NCBI RefSeq assembly: GCF_000735605.1
Contig: NZ_JPKG01000008.1
Coordinates: forward strand, 45,138 to 109,137
Direction of reading: 5' to 3'
Length of the DNA: 64,000 nt
DNA from: Allobosea sp. LC85
Lineage (GTDB): Bacteria > Pseudomonadota > Alphaproteobacteria > Rhizobiales > Beijerinckiaceae
The translations under genes and the position numbers were made by a program. This document shows positions 8,484-16,762 of this stretch, one piece after another; within the stretch, counting starts at the first letter, position 1, and every line of letters begins with the position of its first letter. Below the pieces are notes generated by a model that worked only from the letters and a program-made list of their open reading frames with translations, was not told the origin of the DNA and ran no database searches.

Positions 8484-8999
8484 CTAGGTAAGTGATCGCG
8501 TCTGCAAAATGCTGACCGGCGGCCAGGAAACGCACTCTGCGACATCAAAGGTGAACGTGAACGGCGTGAACGGGCGTCTGGCGAAGTCGAGAGCAGCCTC
8601 CCGCTGCGACGCGGGGACCGCCATCGCGATTGTCAGATGCGGCCTCCAGTGCTCCGGGAGGTAGTGCGGGTCGCAGAGCGCGGGATCGACGCGTGCATGC
8701 AACCTTGCGTGGGCTTCGATCAGGCGCTGATCGCGGCTCGGCTCCAGCCACAGCACCAGGGGCTCGGTAGCGAAGGCTTCCATCCTCTCGAAGGTCAGCG
8801 AGAAGGCCGGTTCCCCCACGAGAGCCTCCCCAGCGGCGGCGAGCCTGGATGTCTCGATCGCCGGGTACCGAGCAAGCGTGATGTGGGGCCAATAGCCAAG
8901 CGCGCGTATCGAGGGCTGGCTCTCAAAGGCCGAGGCCTTGTCGACCAGGTCCCAGAAGGGCTTTGCAGCGCTGCGCGTGCGCAAGGTGATGCCAAACAT
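8484..8999 (-). CDS. 2H phosphoesterase superfamily protein (2'-5' RNA ligase-like)
   Basis: 171 residues with the two diagnostic HxTx motifs: PHITLARY near residue 38 and PHLTIAM near residue 120. These place it in the 2H phosphoesterase superfamily, which includes ThpR/LigT and cyclic phosphodiesterases acting on 2',3'-cyclic phosphate ends of RNA. The length fits the family. It is a single gene on the minus strand; the 220 bp between it and the small secreted-protein gene show nothing recognisable. The exact substrate cannot be read from the sequence. Confidence 0.85.
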   Translation of the reverse strand: MFGITLRTRSAAKPFWDLVDKASAFESQPSIRALGYWPHITLARYPAIETSRLAAAGEALVGEPAFSLTFERMEAFATEPLVLWLEPSRDQRLIEAHARLHARVDPALCDPHYLPEHWRPHLTIAMAVPASQREAALDFARRPFTPFTFTFDVAECVSWPPVSILQTRSLT

Positions 9000-9092
9000 G
9001 CTGCAGACTGTGTGCCCCGCCTCGCCCGTTCAAGCAACGGCAGAAGCGGGGCAATGCGCGGGCTGTTACCGGCAACTGGCGCGCGCCTCCCC

Positions 9093-9583
9093 TCACCCTC
9101 CCTTATTGCCGCTCGCATCGAACTGCTTGAGAAAAGCCAGCAGATCGGCGATCCGCTTCTCGTCCTTCAGGCCGGCATAGATCATCTTGGTGCCCGGCAC
9201 TTTTGTGCGCGGGTTCTGGATGTAGTCGGCGAAGGTGGCGTCGTCCCAGTTCAGGCCCGACTCCTTCATCGCGGCGCTGTAGCCATAGCCGTCGCGGGTT
9301 CCGGCCTTCTGGCCGATCACGCCGTTCAGCGTCGGCCCGACCGTGTTCTTTGCGGCATCACCAAGCTGATGGCAGGCGCGGCACTGGGCATAGATCTTCT
9401 CGCCGGCTGCGGCATCCTGCGCGCGGCCGGCTCAAGCATCGGACCGAAAAGTGGAATCCGGTTTTCGGAAGAATCCGATGCTCAAACAAAGAGCTAGATC
9501 GCCGCTCCTGCGTCCGAACGGACGCACGGCGATCTAGGCGGCGGCCGCGAGCAGCGCGGCGCCCAGAGAGAGGCAAGCTTCAT
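9093..9583 (-). pseudogene. Broken class I cytochrome c gene
   Basis: From 9431 down to 9093 an intact mature cytochrome c is encoded: heme motif CRACH, later KVPGTKM with a candidate Met ligand, and a charged C-terminus. It has no usable start before the heme motif, because a TGA stands at 9434-9432. Upstream, ATG at 9583 opens MKLAS, then one extra CT in a CT run shifts the frame away from the signal-peptide core LGAALLAAAA. About 100 bp of palindromic DNA then separate that core from the mature protein. Removing the insertion and one CT restores a continuous frame. It follows the sulfite dehydrogenase operon and was probably its electron acceptor. Confidence 0.85.
9434..9536. repeat. Palindromic repetitive element inserted in the cytochrome c gene
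   Basis: Two hairpins lie side by side. The first is GCATCGGA...TCCGATGC (9436-9481) with an inner CCGAAAA/TTTTCGG stem. The second is TAGATCGCCG...CGGCGATCTA (9495-9536) with an inner TGCGTCCG/CGGACGCA stem. The first hairpin resembles the element at 22069-22115, so it belongs to a dispersed family. It interrupts the signal-peptide region of the cytochrome c. Confidence 0.85.
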
Positions 9584-9601
9584 GTCGATTGAGTCCTATT
9601 C

Positions 9602-9949
9602 CTATGGTTTGGGCGCGAAGGGGCTGACCCAGCCGCCGGCCTGGGCCGGCGCCTTCGGCGGAAAAGCCTGGGCGAGATAGTCGAGCAGGATCGCGCGCAT
9701 CTCGGGGTCGGGCGGCGGCATGCTGTGCTTCTCGGTCATCCAGGTCAGGGTTTCGTCCCAGCGGGCGCGATCCATGCCCTGCCGGCCGACGACCTTCATC
9801 GAATGGCAGCCGATGCAGTAGCCAAAGGTTTCGTCGCGGCCGCGGAAATCGGGCAGCGTCTCGGGGGTCTCCTCCTGGGCGAAGCTGCCGGAGGCGGAGA
9901 GGAGGATGGCCGCAAGAGCGGCCATCCGGAGCGAGCGAAGACCGGGCAT
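9602..9949 (-). CDS. Small periplasmic cytochrome c, sulfite dehydrogenase heme subunit-like
   Basis: 115 residues: signal peptide (1-25, ending GSFAQ), a single heme motif CIGCH, and a C-terminal helix with MPPPDPEMRAILLDYLAQAF. This is the layout of SorB-like or SoxD-like small cytochromes that accept electrons from the molybdenum subunit. ATG at 9949 is used; a TTG two codons upstream overlaps the stop of the molybdoprotein gene. Tight coupling to the sulfite dehydrogenase gene indicates one transcript and one complex. Confidence 0.85.
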   Translation of the reverse strand: MPGLRSLRMAALAAILLSASGSFAQEETPETLPDFRGRDETFGYCIGCHSMKVVGRQGMDRARWDETLTWMTEKHSMPPPDPEMRAILLDYLAQAFPPKAPAQAGGWVSPFAPKP

Positions 9950-9951
9950 CG

Positions 9952-11268
9952 TCAACCGACCAGGATCGCGGTGCGGTGGAACGGGTTGGAGCCGTAGCCC
10001 TGCGGGTTCCAGTTGGTCGCGACATGCGGCTGGGCGACCCCGCGGGAATCCGTCGCGCGGGCCCAGAGCTCGAAATAGCCCTCGCTCGGCAAGGTCACCG
10101 TCCCGGTCCAGCGCACCCAGTCGTAGCGGTTCTTCGGCTTCGCCAGCGTCATCGCCTGCCAGCGCTGGCCGGCATCGAAGGAGACCTCGACCTTTGCGAC
10201 CTCGTGATCGCCGGCCCAGGCTGCGCCGCGCAGGGCGATCTCGCGCGTCGCTGCGGGCAGGCGCGTGCCATTGGCCGGCGCGGTGATGATCGAGCGCACC
10301 GGCATCGAGGTCATGTCGGTGAAGTTGGTCTTGCCGTCGGCATTCGAGCCGGGAACGATCGGCACGGTCGGGATACGGTAGGAGGTTCCTCCCATGCCCT
10401 GCCCGTCATGCGGCGTCGCGCGCACCAGGATCCGGTTCAGCCATTTCGACGAGAGCGAGGCCGGCCAGCCCGGGACGACCAGGCGCAACGGGCCGCCATG
10501 GATATGCGGCAGCGGCTCGCCGTTCATCGCCCAGACGATCAGCGAATGCGGCTCGAGCGCCTTCTCGATCGGCATGCCGCGCGAGATCGCATCGCGGCTG
10601 GCGTCGCCGGAGAGATGCGGATCGGCACCGAAATGGCCGGTGAATTTGGCGCTGGGCTTGAGGCCCGCCGCCTTCAGCACATCGGCAAGCCGCACCCCGG
10701 TCCATTCGGCGCAACCGGCGCCGCCATTGGTCCATTGGTTGCCGCGTCCCGCCGGCTGGTAGAAGGAGCGGCCATTGCCGCCGCATTCCAGCACCATCCG
10801 GAAGGTCTGCGCAGCGAAGCGGGATTTCAGCTCGGCGAGCGTGAGGGTCAGCGGCTTCTCGACCTCGCCCTCGATCTTCAGCTGCCAGGTCTCGGCATTC
10901 GTCACCGGCTCCGGGATCTGGCCGTTATTGCGAATGAAGAACTTGGCGATCGGCGTGGTGTCGTCATCGAGCAGGTTTTCCGGCGTCTCGGCGACCAGCG
11001 GGCGGTCTCCCAGCAGCACCAGGCCCTTGTCCTTCCCGGGATAATCGAAGGGCTGCGGGCCCTTCGGCGGGGCGGCAGTCGGTGCGCCCTGCGCGGCGGC
11101 GGGCGAGACGGCTGAGAGCCGCGGCAGCCCGCCGACCGCGATTCCGAGCGCGGCCAGGCTGCCGCCGAGCAGGAGGCGTCGCGACGCGCGTGGCGCAATC
11201 GGACTGTCGGGGACTGAAACGTGATGCGGTTCGGCGGCGGCATCCCGCGCCTGGACGTCTTCCAACAT
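9952..11268 (-). CDS. Sulfite dehydrogenase/oxidase-family molybdopterin subunit (SorA/SoxC-like)
   Basis: 438 residues. A twin-arginine signal (ASRRLLLGG) is followed by a proline-rich linker, an oxidoreductase molybdopterin domain with the cofactor-binding Cys in VLECGGNGRS, and a C-terminal dimerisation domain with SLSSKWLNRI and a final NPQGYGSNPFHRT block. Such enzymes oxidise sulfite to sulfate in the periplasm and pass electrons to cytochrome c. ATG at 11268 is preferred because GGGAGAAG precedes it; an in-frame ATG at 11289 lacks this. It heads the operon with two cytochromes and lies behind a sigma/anti-sigma pair, as in sulfite-responsive ECF regulons. Confidence 0.88.
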   Translation of the reverse strand: MLEDVQARDAAAEPHHVSVPDSPIAPRASRRLLLGGSLAALGIAVGGLPRLSAVSPAAAQGAPTAAPPKGPQPFDYPGKDKGLVLLGDRPLVAETPENLLDDDTTPIAKFFIRNNGQIPEPVTNAETWQLKIEGEVEKPLTLTLAELKSRFAAQTFRMVLECGGNGRSFYQPAGRGNQWTNGGAGCAEWTGVRLADVLKAAGLKPSAKFTGHFGADPHLSGDASRDAISRGMPIEKALEPHSLIVWAMNGEPLPHIHGGPLRLVVPGWPASLSSKWLNRILVRATPHDGQGMGGTSYRIPTVPIVPGSNADGKTNFTDMTSMPVRSIITAPANGTRLPAATREIALRGAAWAGDHEVAKVEVSFDAGQRWQAMTLAKPKNRYDWVRWTGTVTLPSEGYFELWARATDSRGVAQPHVATNWNPQGYGSNPFHRTAILVG

Positions 11269-11302
11269 GGTGTCTTCTCCCGAGGACATGTTCCTCGCTG
11301 GA

Positions 11303-11331
11303 GACGACGCCGGGCGGATGCGATTTATTCC
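11303..11331 (-). promoter_or_regulatory. Candidate ECF-type promoter for the sulfite dehydrogenase operon
   Basis: On the minus strand GGAATAA (11331-11325) is followed after 15 nt by CGTCGTC (11309-11303), about 35 nt before the chosen start. GGAAT plus CGTC at this spacing resembles ECF sigma promoters of the RpoE type. It is a visual match only. Confidence 0.4.
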
Positions 11332-11368
11332 AGGTCGAGAGAAAAATTCCGGCGGAGAGAAAAAGCCC

Positions 11369-12154
11369 TCAGCCTACGCAGGCCGGGCGGAGGCTGCGCG
11401 CCTCGGCCAACGCCGCGATCTGCTCGCGCGGGATGCTGCGCTCATCCTCTGTCAGCCTGGCGACGAGTGCGGCAATGCCGTCGAGGCGGGCGGGATCGAT
11501 GCCCTGCCCGATCAGGGCGTAGCTCGCATGATGGCCGCGCCAGGCACGGATCGCGAAACCCTCGCGATCCTGCGCGGCCGGCCGCCCCGGCAGGCTGTCA
11601 TCGGCGGGTGCGATCCACAGGCCGACGCGACAGCCATTGGGCCCGACATAGCCGGCGAGCACGCCGCCGCCGCGCCGCACGGATGGGTCGAGCGACAGAT
11701 GCACGAGGCGCAATGAGGCGAGCGACAGGTCCGGCAGGGCGTCGACATCGGCCCCCGCCAGCTCGATGCCGAGGCGCTGCGCCTGGGCGGCGGGCCCTTG
11801 GCCGGGCGGGAGCTGCGAGAGCCAGAGCCGATGCGCGGCGACGGCTGCGGTCAGCCGCGACGCTGCCGGGCCTGTGCGAGACAGGCCGAACCAGGCCATG
11901 CCAAGCCCGCAGGCGATGAGCAGCGCCGCCGCCACCGGCAGCCATGGCCGGGGTTTTGGCCGGGTTTGCGGCGGCAAAGCGAAGGCCGGCGCCTCCTCCT
12001 GCGGGGGCAGCGCGCGCATGCTGGCACGCAGATGCGTCAGCGTCGCGACTTTCGCGGCGGTCTCGCGATCGGCCGCAATCGCGGCTGCGACCTCAGCCGC
12101 CTGGTCCGGCTCCAGCTCGCCATCGACATAGGCGTTAAGCAGATCCCAGGACAT
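11369..12154 (-). CDS. Transmembrane anti-sigma factor
   Basis: 261 residues. The N-terminal 60 residues match an anti-sigma zinc-finger-like fold (LLNAYVDGELEPDQAAEV), followed by a single membrane helix (about 90-110, LPVAAALLIACGLGMAW) and a periplasmic domain of about 150 residues. This is the architecture of ChrR/RseA-like anti-sigma factors that hold an ECF sigma factor at the membrane. The gene follows the sigma gene closely. ATG at 12154 is used; a GTG at 12172 is also possible and would almost touch the sigma stop. Confidence 0.88.
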   Translation of the reverse strand: MSWDLLNAYVDGELEPDQAAEVAAAIAADRETAAKVATLTHLRASMRALPPQEEAPAFALPPQTRPKPRPWLPVAAALLIACGLGMAWFGLSRTGPAASRLTAAVAAHRLWLSQLPPGQGPAAQAQRLGIELAGADVDALPDLSLASLRLVHLSLDPSVRRGGGVLAGYVGPNGCRVGLWIAPADDSLPGRPAAQDREGFAIRAWRGHHASYALIGQGIDPARLDGIAALVARLTEDERSIPREQIAALAEARSLRPACVG

Positions 12155-12173
12155 GGTTTCGCGCGTCGTCACG

Positions 12174-12728
12174 TCACCCACCCGCCTGGCGGCGCCGTGC
12201 CGGGAGGACGCGGAGATTGCCGCCCTCGATCGCCTCGAGCAGCGCAATCCGCGCCCGGCTGATCCGGCTCATCACGGTCCCCTGGGGAATGCCGAGGATC
12301 TCGGCCGCCTCGCCATAGCGAAAGCCCGCCAGATCGATCAGTTCGAGGATGTCCCGGTGCGACGGATCGAGACGCTCAAACGCCTGGCGCACGGTGATCT
12401 CGGCGATCAGGCGGTCGTGATGGCGCCAATGGCCGCCCTCAGGGGCTTCCACTTCCGCGGCGGCGAGCACGGAGGCCTGCCCGCGGCGATGCTCGTCGAT
12501 CCAGAGATTGCGCAGGATGGTGAACAGCCAGGGCCGGACGCGCTCGTCCTCCTCGGGCGGCGAAGCGGCCAGCGCCTTCATGGCGCAGGATTGCAGCAGA
12601 TCGGCCGCCGCATCCCGGCTGCCGCTCAGCCGCAGCGCATAGAAGAACAGGCGGTCCCAGTTCCGGCGCAGGGCACGCTCGACGACGATACGCAGGATGA
12701 GCTCCTCCGCGATGGCTTTCAGCGCCAT
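12174..12728 (-). CDS. ECF RNA polymerase sigma factor
   Basis: 184 residues with region 2 (RNWDRLFFYALRLSGSRDAA, then WLFTILRNLWIDEHRR) and region 4 (LDPSHRDILELIDLAGF, then EILGIPQGTVMSRISRAR). It is followed by its anti-sigma factor and by sulfite dehydrogenase genes. The same order is known for the RpoE4-type sigma factor of Sinorhizobium meliloti, which responds to sulfite. By that analogy this sigma probably drives the adjacent operon. A degraded copy of about 330 bp of this gene lies at 52571-52905. Confidence 0.92.
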   Translation of the reverse strand: MALKAIAEELILRIVVERALRRNWDRLFFYALRLSGSRDAAADLLQSCAMKALAASPPEEDERVRPWLFTILRNLWIDEHRRGQASVLAAAEVEAPEGGHWRHHDRLIAEITVRQAFERLDPSHRDILELIDLAGFRYGEAAEILGIPQGTVMSRISRARIALLEAIEGGNLRVLPARRRQAGG

Positions 12729-12859
12729 CCTATCGCAGAGGCGCCAGGGCTTCTCAAGGCTTGGGCGGGAATGTCGGTTCGGCGGTCCGACTGGGCGCTG
12801 CTTCGGCGAACGCCTGGGGCTTCGGCCATCCGATGACGGGATAGGCGCTGCGTCGTCTC

Positions 12860-12877
12860 AAGGAATCTTAATTCCTT
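12860..12877. promoter_or_regulatory. Inverted repeat upstream of the ECF sigma gene
   Basis: AAGGAAT (12860-12866) and ATTCCTT (12871-12877) form a 7-bp inverted repeat, about 130 bp upstream of the sigma start and 85 bp upstream of the divergent diguanylate cyclase gene. It contains GGAAT on both strands, as in ECF -35 boxes, so it may serve either direction. Confidence 0.35.
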
Positions 12878-12961
12878 TCTCGCAGATTGAAGGAATGACG
12901 CTGCCATGAAGGAACCTCCCGACCTCGCCTGAAGCTCCAGAGGCCAGGTCCCAAAGACGCG

Positions 12962-14134
12962 ATGGACATGGACCTTCCGACCCTCTGGTATCTGACCGTT
13001 GGAACACTGGTGGTCGCCACCGCGATGACCCTGTGGGAGCGGAAGGCGCATGGCCAGCGCTCACGCCCACTCGGAATTTGGGCCGCGAGCTATGTCGTCT
13101 TCGCCATCGGCTGCCTCATCGCCATGAGGCGCGAGGCGTTCCCTGGTGTGACGGGCCCGGCACTCGCCAATATCATCATGGTCCTGGGCTACCTGATGGT
13201 TCTCCACGGCGTCCGATGCCTCGATGGGCGAGTAGGCATCGTCTGGTCCGCCGCGCTGCTCATCGCTCTCACCGCAGCCTGGGCCATCGGCGGCGAAGCG
13301 TTTCCGGTTTTCTTCTGGACCCATGTCGCCTCGTTACCCATCGCTCTGATCTGCGGCCTGACAGCCCTCGCCTTGTTGCGCAGTCGTGCGGTCAGGGAGC
13401 TTCGCTCCCGGCCGGTCGCCGTCGCGGTCTTCGTCTGCCACGGCGTGTTCTATCTCCTGCGCGCGACCGTCGCGCCATGGCTCGTCGCATTCTACGGCGA
13501 GGGTCTGCTGCTGGTTCTCGCCAAGGTCACGATGTACGAGGCCGTTCTCTTCACGGTCGCGATGCCGATGGCCTTCATGGCACTGATCCGCGAGGAGTAT
13601 CAGGCTCAGCTCCTGGCCGATTCCCGCACGGACTTCCTCACCGGGCTGCGCAACCGCCAAGGGTTTTTCGAGTACGGAGCCAGGGCGCTAAAGGATTTGG
13701 CGGCGCAGCGGCCGGTTTCGCTCCTCGCGTTCGACCTCGATCATTTCAAGGCGATCAATGACCGCTATGGCCACGACGCCGGCGATGCGGTGCTCAAACT
13801 CTTCGCCACGGTGTCGCGCGACATAGCTGGCGCGGACGGCGTCATCGGCCGATTGGGCGGGGAAGAGTTTGCCATCCTGCTACCGGGTCAGGACAGCCTG
13901 GCGGCAAGCCAGATCGGTGAGGCTGTCGCCAGGGGATTTTCTGAACGCGCCGCGCGCAGCGATGGATTGAAGATGACGGCCACCGTCAGCATCGGGCTGG
14001 CTGAAGCGCAATCGCACGCTATCGAACTCGCCGCGCTTCTCTCGGCCGCCGATCTCGCCCTCTACAAGGCAAAAGCGCTCGGAAGGAATCGCATTCAGGT
14101 GGCGACGACGGGGATGGTTTCCGAAGCCGCCTGA
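12962..14134 (+). CDS. Membrane-bound diguanylate cyclase (GGDEF protein)
   Basis: 390 residues. About seven hydrophobic segments span residues 5-215, followed by a GGDEF domain from about 225 with DSRTDFLTGLRNRQG, FDLDHFKAINDRYGHDAGD and the active-site signature GGEEF. The domain should make cyclic-di-GMP from two GTP. I see no RxxD inhibitory site at the usual position just upstream of GGEEF, so product inhibition may be absent. No EAL domain. It is a single gene, divergent from the sigma operon, so its control is probably separate. Confidence 0.92.
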   Translation: MDMDLPTLWYLTVGTLVVATAMTLWERKAHGQRSRPLGIWAASYVVFAIGCLIAMRREAFPGVTGPALANIIMVLGYLMVLHGVRCLDGRVGIVWSAALLIALTAAWAIGGEAFPVFFWTHVASLPIALICGLTALALLRSRAVRELRSRPVAVAVFVCHGVFYLLRATVAPWLVAFYGEGLLLVLAKVTMYEAVLFTVAMPMAFMALIREEYQAQLLADSRTDFLTGLRNRQGFFEYGARALKDLAAQRPVSLLAFDLDHFKAINDRYGHDAGDAVLKLFATVSRDIAGADGVIGRLGGEEFAILLPGQDSLAASQIGEAVARGFSERAARSDGLKMTATVSIGLAEAQSHAIELAALLSAADLALYKAKALGRNRIQVATTGMVSEAA

Positions 14135-14192
14135 CGCCGAGCGGAGGGACGAATGGCAACGGACTGCCTGCGCACCGCTCGTCCGTCAAACC

Positions 14193-15494
14193 TCATTTGG
14201 TGCGCCCGCCCTTGGCGGTGCCGGCAGTGCTGTCCAGGATCCAATCCGGAAAGAGCACCTCTCTAGCCTTTCCGATTGCACTCCGACGCCCCCATTCCAA
14301 CTCGCCGCTATCTCGTAACCTGTTACGTGCTCGCTGAAATGCCAGTTGCATCGAACTCCGGCCGAGCAGTGTTGGCTGCCAACGCTCGATGGCCTTGTGC
14401 ACAAGCGCCAAGGCTTGATGCCCGCCATTCTGATCGAAGCTGTTCGCGATTGAGATGACATATTGATGTCCCGAGCCTGCCACCTCACCCGCTTCCAGCG
14501 AGATCAGCAGCCGGACGAGCGCGAGAATGCAATCGACACCAGGGTTCGAGCTGAAGCCTGGAATTCCTGCTCTCTTCGCAACCTCGTTGAGCATATCGTA
14601 GGGATCGGGAGCGCCCTTCGTGAAAAAATGCCGGCCGCGATAGGCTTCGAGCCATCGACGCTTGAAGTCGTCGGCCCAACGCCAAGGACGACCTAGCACT
14701 GCCGCTTCCGCGATAGGAACGATGCTGGCTTCCCAGCGAGCATCTTCCCCATCACCTTGGTATGTCCAAGCGCGCAGCCGAAACCTGCCATCGCATTGGC
14801 TCATTTCGATCAGGTCGTTGTCGATCGAGAACAACCGACCGCTTTGATCGGCAATGATGTCCTTGACCGACGCTTTCATTGCGCCAGTCGGATCGAAGTT
14901 GCGCATGACCCACAAAAGCGTTGCGCCCATCCGATCGTAAAATGCACGGCGGCCGTTGATCCCGTGCAGCGTAATCGTAGCGAGTTGCGCTTCGAGAACG
15001 ACCTTGATGTCGCAGCATGAAAACTGGACATCGGGAAACCGACCGTGTGGGAACTCGGCCCGCATCTCGTCTGTGGGCCGTTCATAGGTGCCGGTTGCAA
15101 TCGAGATCACTGACGGGTCAGCCTCAGCGAGACGAACAAGCAGAGCCACGAGGTTCTTATGTGCTTCGCCTTCCTGACGCCCGTGGAAGATTCTCGCGTT
15201 TATCTGATCGGGAGTGAGCCTTTTTTTGCTCTCCAGGGGGCAATCGAAGGCCCCACGGGGAAGGTGAGACCAGAAATATCGCTTTCCTCTGACCGAAGGC
15301 GCATGCGGATAGACTTGTTGCCGGCACATCGGGCAAACGAATTGGAGCGGCCTGCGGGATTTCGTCCAGACGTTCGCGGTCGCCTGCAATCGAACGGTCG
15401 ATCGCGGGTCCTCCATGAGGGAAGCAATATTTTCCGCGGATATCATAGTATTATTTTCCATATCAATTGCGTAAGGAATGCGAAGCTCGCGCAT
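14193..15494 (-). CDS. CoiA/DUF6035-like protein
   Basis: 433 residues. The N-terminus carries a zinc-ribbon-like CPMC motif followed by YFWSHLPRGAFDCP and a charged helical region (EGEAHKNLVALL). A central beta-rich segment, FPDVQFSCCDIKVVLEAQLA, resembles the restriction-endonuclease-like core of CoiA/DUF6035 proteins. Such proteins are linked to competence or DNA handling but are biochemically obscure. AGAGGG upstream supports the start at 15494. It opens an accessory block with lower GC and unknown neighbours, a setting typical of mobile or defence genes. Confidence 0.6.
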   Translation of the reverse strand: MRELRIPYAIDMENNTMISAENIASLMEDPRSTVRLQATANVWTKSRRPLQFVCPMCRQQVYPHAPSVRGKRYFWSHLPRGAFDCPLESKKRLTPDQINARIFHGRQEGEAHKNLVALLVRLAEADPSVISIATGTYERPTDEMRAEFPHGRFPDVQFSCCDIKVVLEAQLATITLHGINGRRAFYDRMGATLLWVMRNFDPTGAMKASVKDIIADQSGRLFSIDNDLIEMSQCDGRFRLRAWTYQGDGEDARWEASIVPIAEAAVLGRPWRWADDFKRRWLEAYRGRHFFTKGAPDPYDMLNEVAKRAGIPGFSSNPGVDCILALVRLLISLEAGEVAGSGHQYVISIANSFDQNGGHQALALVHKAIERWQPTLLGRSSMQLAFQRARNRLRDSGELEWGRRSAIGKAREVLFPDWILDSTAGTAKGGRTK

Positions 15495-15692
15495 TCAATG
15501 CCCTCTCGTAGAGATCGCGATCCCAGTCATAATTGTGGTGGCAGAACCTGAAATGGCATTGACTTATTTAGAATCCGCGATTGTTACATCTCCAAGTTCT
15601 TCCTCTTCGGGAAGAGCGGTCCGGCCCGTTTCCAGAACCGCGCCAATCCGAGTACGCTTTCTATCCGCGAATCGCCGGATGGGAGATTTTGC

Positions 15693-16040
15693 ATGACGCA
15701 GCGTACCTTGAAACAGAGATTTCGGTTCGACGTGCTGCTAGAGCCGGAAGACCGACTTGCCCACACTGTTCTTCTCTCGATGGCCTACGATGGTCACGGC
15801 GATTGGGGTGGCTGCGGGGTTGCAGAGTTCAATCTTAACGATTTTGCCGACGCTATTGGCTGGGCGCCGGGAGCCACACTGCGCAGGCTGAAAGACCTCG
15901 CGCCCACTGCTAACGCGGTCTGCGTCGAGCATGACAATATCGTCCTGTTCGCGCTGGCGGGTGCGCAACAAGACGGGTTTTCCCATCTCTACAAAAGCCG
16001 AGGTTTTGAGGGGCTCCAACCGAGTTTGCCACACTTGTAG
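15693..16040 (+). CDS. Small hypothetical protein with a helix-turn-helix-like segment
   Basis: 115 residues. The stretch NLNDFADAIGWAPGATLRRL (about residues 47-66) could be a helix-turn-helix, but this is a visual guess. No signal peptide or membrane helix. The next gene starts 38 nt downstream on the same strand, so the two may be co-transcribed. No family recognised. Confidence 0.5.
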   Translation: MTQRTLKQRFRFDVLLEPEDRLAHTVLLSMAYDGHGDWGGCGVAEFNLNDFADAIGWAPGATLRRLKDLAPTANAVCVEHDNIVLFALAGAQQDGFSHLYKSRGFEGLQPSLPHL

Positions 16041-16078
16041 GCCGGCGGTGTCGCATCGCCCCCAACCCTCTTTTCGCG

Positions 16079-16762
16079 TTGCCTCTCGTGCCACTCCTTT
16101 TGAACAACGTCCCGGATCCATCCCAACTTCAGTTGCGTGGATGGCAGCTTTTTTCGGCTGAGACGACAGACCCCGATACCATTCTGCGTGTGATGAGTGG
16201 TATCGGTGATCGACTGGGCACGCGAGCTGTGGGCCGAGCTCGCGCACTTCAAGAATTGATACAACCAGTGCCCCCCGAAAATGCGCAAGCCCGATCGCTC
16301 AGTGCGCAGTTCGGTCTGTCAGCGCTGCCATTCCACGTCGAGCTCAGTCACCGGCCCAAGCCCTGCCGATATGTGTTGCTGGGATGTATCGACCCGGGCG
16401 AGGCACCGACAGCGACGCGGTTGATCAACTGGCGCGTGCTCGGCTTCACTCCGGATGAGCTCGCCGTGCTTGAAGGGGCGCCGATCCTGGTCCGGACTGG
16501 CCGTCGATCGTTCTATTCCACACTCCTTTCACGGGGTGAGGGCTTCCTGCGCTACGATCCAGGATGCATCGAGACCATTGATAGGCGCGGTGAAGTGGCC
16601 GTCCAGATCGTTGCCGAACACCTCGAGCGCGCAACACCATACGAGCATTCATGGGCCCGAGGGGAGATCCTCTTGATCGACAACTGGGCAACTCTCCACG
16701 GGCGCGGGCCGGCTATCGCCGGTGCCGGCCGCAAGCTAGCCAGGATACTGATCGATGGCTGA
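16079..16762 (+). CDS. 2-oxoglutarate/Fe(II) dioxygenase-like protein (TauD/clavaminate synthase-like)
   Basis: About 227 residues from a TTG codon; the true start is uncertain. PFHVELS (H86, E88) fits the iron-binding H-x-D/E pair, and the C-terminal block IDNWATLHGRG with H207 plus R219 in GRKLAR fits the distal His and the 2-oxoglutarate Arg of TauD/TfdA-type enzymes. At 227 residues it is shorter than usual (about 280-300), so the N-terminus may be reduced. Its last 8 bases overlap the HEPN gene, implying coupled translation. The substrate is unknown. Confidence 0.6.
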   Translation: MPLVPLLLNNVPDPSQLQLRGWQLFSAETTDPDTILRVMSGIGDRLGTRAVGRARALQELIQPVPPENAQARSLSAQFGLSALPFHVELSHRPKPCRYVLLGCIDPGEAPTATRLINWRVLGFTPDELAVLEGAPILVRTGRRSFYSTLLSRGEGFLRYDPGCIETIDRRGEVAVQIVAEHLERATPYEHSWARGEILLIDNWATLHGRGPAIAGAGRKLARILIDG

